Shown: piece after piece, positions 5,732 through 8,643 of the stretch
Position numbering within the stretch: the first letter of the stretch is position 1
How the letters are laid out: each line of letters begins with the position of its first letter
Assembly (NCBI GenBank): GCA_903911985.1
Contig: CAIWFP010000276.1
Location: 1 to 8,643 of the forward strand
DNA from: an uncultured Sphingomonadales bacterium
Lineage (GTDB): Bacteria; Pseudomonadota; Alphaproteobacteria; Sphingomonadales; Sphingomonadaceae
Direction: 5' to 3'
Length of the DNA stretch: 8,643 nucleotides
Notes under the pieces: model-generated
What the model was told of the DNA's origin: nothing
Databases searched by the model: none
What the model saw: the letters and a program-made list of their open reading frames with translations, nothing else
Translations under genes and position numbers: made by a program

Positions 5732-6496
5732 ATGATACTCAGATCGGTATTACCCATGCTCGCCAAATCCCACCTTGCCCTCGTTGCCACCGGCACCATT
5801 TGCGGATTGCTGGGAGGCGCGGGAACCGGGCTGGTGATGAGCCACTGGCCGACGGTTAATCGCGCCGCCACCGAACAGGTCGTGCACGACTATCTGCTGG
5901 CCCACCCGGAGGTCCTGCCAGAGGCCATGCAGCGGCTGCATCAGGCCGAGGTCGGTCAGCAAATCGCCGGGGTTCGCGGCGATGTCGAGAAAGCCTTCCC
6001 CGGTGCGGTGCTGGGCAATCCCGCCGGGCACATCACGCTGGTGGAATTCACCGATTTCGCCTGCGGCTATTGTCGGCGCAGCGTCTCTGACATTGCCCAG
6101 CTGACCGCCGCCAACCCCGATCTGCGGGTGGTAGTGCACGAGCTGCCGATCCTGACGCCTGCCAGCCGGGACGCCGCCAAAATGGCGCTGGCAGCGGCAA
6201 GACAGGGGAAATACGCCGGTTTTTATGCCGCGATGTTCGCCATCGGCCATCCCGATGCCCAGTCGATCGAGGCGGCGGCCCGGGCGGCCGGGATGAATAT
6301 GGCGCTTGCCCGCGCGGCTCTGGCCGATCCGCGCCTGAATGCGGAAATCGAAGCCAATTTTCAGATGGCCCGGCGGCTGGGCCTGACCGGCACCCCCAGC
6401 TGGGTTGTCGGCAACAACCTGTTGACCGGCGCGGTGGGCGTGGAAGAACTGGGCCGGGCCATCGCCGCCGCCACGCATCCGGGCGTGCCGGGCTAG
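5732..6496 (+). CDS. DsbA/ScsC-like periplasmic thiol:disulfide oxidoreductase
   Basis: This 254-residue thioredoxin-fold protein has an N-terminal hydrophobic segment (about 14-37) that acts as a signal peptide or anchor. Residues 46-70 (EQVVHDYLLAHPEVLPEAM) match the N-terminal region seen in ScsC/BdbD-type DsbA proteins, which promotes oligomerisation in some members. The catalytic motif is CGYC at 111-114 after VEFTDFA. The cis-proline loop is GTPSWVVG (220-227), with P222 as the cis-proline. It forms or isomerises disulfides in exported proteins; which direction is unclear. The open frame extends upstream to 5651, but that start would overlap the M48 gene by 71 bp and add a non-secretory N-terminus, so I use ATG 5732. 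ATG 5756 is a second option. Together with the M48 gene it forms an envelope quality-control operon. Confidence 0.9.
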   Translation: MILRSVLPMLAKSHLALVATGTICGLLGGAGTGLVMSHWPTVNRAATEQVVHDYLLAHPEVLPEAMQRLHQAEVGQQIAGVRGDVEKAFPGAVLGNPAGHITLVEFTDFACGYCRRSVSDIAQLTAANPDLRVVVHELPILTPASRDAAKMALAAARQGKYAGFYAAMFAIGHPDAQSIEAAARAAGMNMALARAALADPRLNAEIEANFQMARRLGLTGTPSWVVGNNLLTGAVGVEELGRAIAAATHPGVPG

Positions 6497-6500
6497 GCAA

Positions 6501-6524
6501 GATCGCTGCAGCGGTTTGGCGATC
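6501..6524. repeat. Inverted repeat just after the thioredoxin-fold gene; possible terminator stem
   Basis: GATCGC (6501-6506) and GCGATC (6519-6524) pair perfectly across a 12-nt loop. It begins 5 bases after the stop codon at 6494-6496, the usual place for a terminator. There is no T-tract, so intrinsic termination is doubtful. Confidence 0.45.
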
Positions 6525-6574
6525 AGCATAGCATTGGCCCATAGTGGCGGCATGACCCGGGCGAATTGCGGCGC

Positions 6575-6593
6575 GCCGAGGAGGAGCCTCGGC
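6575..6593. repeat. Inverted repeat, 7-bp stem with AGGAG loop
   Basis: GCCGAGG (6575-6581) and CCTCGGC (6587-6593) pair perfectly around the loop AGGAG. The loop is purine-rich and Shine-Dalgarno-like, but no start codon is suitably placed after it. Confidence 0.55.
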
Positions 6594-6608
6594 AACTCCC
6601 TGCTTCTC

Positions 6609-6633
6609 GCGTTGGCCCTTGCCGCGCCAACGC
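6609..6633. repeat. Inverted repeat, 8-bp stem
   Basis: GCGTTGGC (6609-6616) and GCCAACGC (6626-6633) are perfect reverse complements with a 9-nt loop, CCTTGCCGC. This is the strongest uninterrupted stem in the spacer. No T-tract follows on the plus strand. Confidence 0.6.
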
Positions 6634-6646
6634 CCGTACCGAAATG

Positions 6647-6672
6647 CCGCCGCGCGGTTTTTCGCGGGGCGG
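6647..6672. repeat. Interrupted inverted repeat with T5 loop
   Basis: CCGCC (6647-6651) pairs with GGCGG (6668-6672). After one G/G mismatch, CGCG (6653-6656) pairs with CGCG (6663-6666) around a GTTTTT loop. The T-run is in the loop rather than after the stem, so this is not a canonical terminator on either strand. It ends 8 bases before the possible -10 at 6680. Confidence 0.5.
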
Positions 6673-6679
6673 TTGGCAG

Positions 6680-6685
6680 TATAGT
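6680..6685 (+). promoter_or_regulatory. Possible -10 element for the histidine kinase gene
   Basis: TATAGT (6680-6685) matches 5 of 6 -10 positions and lies 50 bp before the ATG at 6736. No good -35 sits 16-18 bp upstream. It is embedded in a short dyad, GGCA (6675-6678) and TGCC (6687-6690), which could be an operator. The evidence is weak. Confidence 0.3.
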
Positions 6686-6735
6686 TTGCCCGGCCCACTT
6701 TGCGGTCAGGCCAATTTTGCGATAGAACCCAGACC

Positions 6736-7911
6736 ATGGCCGTGCTTCCTTTCCGCCCGACGCCGTTTTTCGCGAACAAGAACAAGGCGTTCTGGCGTTT
6801 GCAGGCCGCAGGCTGGGGCGGCGCGGCGCTGTTGCGCGTGATGTCGAGCGTGGCCAATGGGCAGCCGCTGTCTTTTCTGGTGCTGGTGCTGATCGCCAGC
6901 ATTTCCGGTTTTTCCATCTCGCTGCTGCTGGCGGTCATCTACCATCAGTTGATCGGCCGCCGCCCGCTCATCACCTGGGGGGTGACCGGGGTGGTGCTGC
7001 CACTGGCGGTCAGCCTCTATGCCTTTATCGATGGCTGGGTGATCGGCCTCTATCGCCCCGGCACCACCAGTTTCGCGCAATTGGTGCTGGGCGTGTTCTA
7101 TCTGGATGCCACGCTGCTGGGGGCATGGTCGGCGCTCTATTACGCCATCAACTTCTTCCTGCAGGTGGAAGAGCAGAACGACCAGCTGCTGCGGCTCGAA
7201 AATCAGGCAACCATCGCCCAGTTGGCGATGCTGCGCTATCAGCTCAACCCGCATTTCCTGTTCAACACGCTGAACTCGATCTCCACTCTGGTGCTGCTGA
7301 AGCAGACCGAGCCGGCCAATGCCATGCTCACCCGCCTGTCGTCCTTCCTGCGCTACACGCTGACCAATACCCCCACCGGGCGGGTTACCGTGGCGCAGGA
7401 GGTGGATACGCTGAAGCTCTATCTCGACATCGAACGGATGCGTTTCGAGGAACGGCTGCGCACCACCTTCCGCGTCGATCCCGGCTGCGACGGGGCGCTA
7501 TTGCCCTCGCTGCTGCTGCAGCCGCTGGTAGAAAACGCCATCAAATATGCGGTCGCCCCGCAGGAAAGCGGCGCCGAAATCAGCCTCGCGGTCAGTCAGG
7601 CCGGGCAGAACCTGCGGATCATCGTTTCCGACACCGGCCCCGGCCTGCAGCAGGAGGGTGCGGACAATCGCCTCTCCGGCGTCACCTTCGATGGTGGCGA
7701 GCAGGTTTCAACCGGCGTGGGGCTGACCAATATCCGCGAACGTCTGGCGCAGGCCTATGGCGCGGCGCATCGCTTCGAGACATTCGAACCACCCGAGGGC
7801 GGTTTTGGCGTGGCTATCGAATTTCCCTTCGAACTGCGCGAAGTAGCACCCGTACCCCAGCCTTCTTTCGGGCGATCCGCACCCCATATAATGCAGCGCG
7901 CGCCCGCTTGA
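6736..7911 (+). CDS. LytS/YehU-type sensor histidine kinase (His_kinase domain, LytTR partner)
   Basis: This 391-residue inner-membrane kinase has hydrophobic segments at about 47-72, 81-102 and 114-142, with a weaker one near 22-38. No separate periplasmic sensor domain is visible. A short coiled coil (143-165) leads to the His_kinase box LRYQLNPHFLFNTLNSI (166-182), with H173 the likely phosphorylated histidine. The ATPase domain has VENAIKY (265-271, N267), DTGPGL (299-304) and STGVGLTNIRERL (325-337). An Ala/Pro-rich tail follows about residue 365. The kinase should phosphorylate the response regulator that starts 25 bp downstream. The open frame begins at a TTG at 6700, but ATG 6736 avoids a non-family N-terminus; no good Shine-Dalgarno sequence supports either. 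The signal sensed is unknown. Confidence 0.92.
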   Translation: MAVLPFRPTPFFANKNKAFWRLQAAGWGGAALLRVMSSVANGQPLSFLVLVLIASISGFSISLLLAVIYHQLIGRRPLITWGVTGVVLPLAVSLYAFIDGWVIGLYRPGTTSFAQLVLGVFYLDATLLGAWSALYYAINFFLQVEEQNDQLLRLENQATIAQLAMLRYQLNPHFLFNTLNSISTLVLLKQTEPANAMLTRLSSFLRYTLTNTPTGRVTVAQEVDTLKLYLDIERMRFEERLRTTFRVDPGCDGALLPSLLLQPLVENAIKYAVAPQESGAEISLAVSQAGQNLRIIVSDTGPGLQQEGADNRLSGVTFDGGEQVSTGVGLTNIRERLAQAYGAAHRFETFEPPEGGFGVAIEFPFELREVAPVPQPSFGRSAPHIMQRAPA

Positions 7912-7926
7912 CCGCCTTTCCCAGAC

Positions 7927-7930
7927 AGGA
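7927..7930 (+). promoter_or_regulatory. Ribosome-binding site of the LytTR regulator gene
   Basis: AGGA lies 6 bases before the ATG at 7937. It is the clearest Shine-Dalgarno match in the window and fixes the regulator's start. It sits in the 25-bp gap after the kinase stop, supporting co-transcription with separate translation initiation. Confidence 0.65.
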
Positions 7931-7936
7931 TCAGCC

Positions 7937-8643
7937 ATGACCATCCGCACCATCCTCGTAGACGATGAAAAGCTGGCCATTCAGGGGCTGCAACTGCGGC
8001 TGGCCAAATTCCCCGATGTCGAGATTATCGATACCTGCAACAATGGCCGCGATGCCATCCGCAAGATCAAGACCGAAAAGCCCGATCTCGTGTTTCTCGA
8101 TATCCAGATGCCCGGCTTCGACGGCTTCTCGGTGGTGAAGGGCGTCATGGAAATCGATCCGCCGCTGATCGTCTTCGTCACCGCCTATCAGGAACATGCC
8201 GTGCGCGCCTTCGAGGCCAATGCGGTGAATTATCTGATGAAACCGGTGGACGAGGACAAGCTGGCCGACACGCTCGACCGGGTGCGCCAGCGCCTTGGCG
8301 AGAAACGGCTGGCCGAGGAGGCGGAGAAGCTCAAAAGCGTGCTGGCCGAAGTGGCGCCCGATGCCATGGATGCCATGCCCGAGGAGGCGGATTCGTCTGC
8401 CAGCAGCGGCCCGCGCTTTGAAAAGCTTATCAACATCAAGGATCGCGGCCAGATCTTCCGCGTCGATGTCGACACTATCGAGCATATCGAGGCCGCTGGC
8501 GACTATATGTGCATCCGCACCGGCGACAACAGCTTCATCCTGCGCGAGACGATGAAGGACCTCGACCGCAGGCTGGACCCGCGTGTGTTCCAGCGCGTCC
8601 ACCGCTCCACCATCGTCAACCTCAACCTCGTGCGCGAGGTGAA
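7937..8643 (+). CDS. LytTR-family response regulator (3' end beyond the window)
   Basis: The first 235 codons are visible with no stop. The receiver domain (about 3-118) has the acidic pair D9-D10, phosphoacceptor D55 in LVFLDIQMPG, T82 in FVTAYQEHAVRAFE, and K102 in NYLMKPVDEDKL. A Glu/Ala/Ser-rich linker (about 122-159) joins it to a LytTR DNA-binding domain starting near F161 (FEKLINIKDRGQIFRVD; IEHIEAAGDYMCIRT; RVFQRVHRSTIVNLNLV). Family length is usually about 240-260 residues, so only a short tail is missing. When phosphorylated by the upstream kinase it should bind paired LytTR sites and alter transcription. Its targets are not shown, and I see no LytTR-type direct repeat upstream of the kinase. 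Confidence 0.93.
   Translation, partial: MTIRTILVDDEKLAIQGLQLRLAKFPDVEIIDTCNNGRDAIRKIKTEKPDLVFLDIQMPGFDGFSVVKGVMEIDPPLIVFVTAYQEHAVRAFEANAVNYLMKPVDEDKLADTLDRVRQRLGEKRLAEEAEKLKSVLAEVAPDAMDAMPEEADSSASSGPRFEKLINIKDRGQIFRVDVDTIEHIEAAGDYMCIRTGDNSFILRETMKDLDRRLDPRVFQRVHRSTIVNLNLVREV

Larger units (their letters stand above)
6497..6735. other. Intergenic region with four tandem hairpins ahead of the two-component genes
   Basis: This 239-bp spacer separates the thioredoxin-fold gene from the histidine kinase. It holds four inverted repeats, listed individually, and a possible -10, TATAGT (6680-6685), without a good -35. The reading frames crossing it (for example 6516-6725 and 6566-6841) look like by-products of GC-rich DNA. 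The first hairpins may end the upstream operon and the later part may be promoter or leader for the kinase. Confidence 0.55.

Noticed and set aside
4612..5871. Minus-strand open frame (419 residues) antisense to the M48 gene
   Set aside because: It lies over a gene with HELGH and signal peptide on the plus strand and has no recognisable motif of its own.
6575..6593. CsrA/RsmA-type site (GGA in a hairpin loop, AGGAG)
   Set aside because: Only the loop core fits, it is far from any start codon, and no csrA gene is visible here.
5750..6595. Minus-strand open frame (281 residues) antisense to the thioredoxin-fold gene
   Set aside because: The plus strand carries CGYC and the cis-Pro loop; the antisense product looks compositional only.
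6673..6690. Sigma-54-like promoter (TTGGCA...TTTGC)
   Set aside because: The GG and GC elements are 11 bases apart instead of the strict 10, and no enhancer-binding protein gene is nearby.

Overview
The window looks like chromosomal DNA from a GC-rich alphaproteobacterium, most likely of the Sphingomonadales (Novosphingobium/Sphingobium-like). This rests on strong G/C preference at third codon positions, an MmcB-type (DUF1052) gene behind an alphaproteobacterial SOS box (GTTC-N7-GTTC), a small DUF1289 protein, a PAS_5-like protein, and an alphaproteobacterial-style tRNA-Arg. The genus is inferred. I see no insertion sequence, integrase, phage gene, CRISPR array or rRNA. No gene-free stretch exceeds about 240 bases.

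Layout: the left edge cuts a minus-strand tRNA-Arg (1-36). A hairpin-bearing spacer follows, then an unrecognised small gene (181-555, +). Next is mmcB (627-1127, +), a probable DNA-repair nuclease-fold protein. Its promoter contains a perfect SOS box between the -35 and -10, and the -10 lies so close to the ATG that the message may be leaderless. A 59-residue DUF1289 protein (1144-1323, -) ends tail-to-tail with mmcB and starts divergently from an MFS_3-type exporter (1446-2747, +, GTG start). A 423-residue protein with a PAS_5-like N-terminal half and an unrecognised C-terminal half follows (2823-4094, +).

After a 223-bp spacer comes a two-gene envelope operon: a secreted BepA-like M48 zinc metallopeptidase with TPR-like repeats (4318-5721) and a DsbA/ScsC-like thiol oxidoreductase (5732-6496), 10 bp apart. 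Both should act in the periplasm on protein quality control.

A 239-bp spacer with four successive inverted repeats leads to a LytS/YehU-type sensor histidine kinase (6736-7911). Its likely partner is a LytTR-family response regulator (7937 to past the right edge). Together they form a two-component system of unknown signal and targets.

The window is mostly ordinary core genome. The most noteworthy points are the SOS-box/leaderless architecture of mmcB, the PAS protein's unknown C-terminal half, the M48-thioredoxin pairing, and the inverted-repeat cluster ahead of the two-component genes. I found no clear evidence of a wholly new system.
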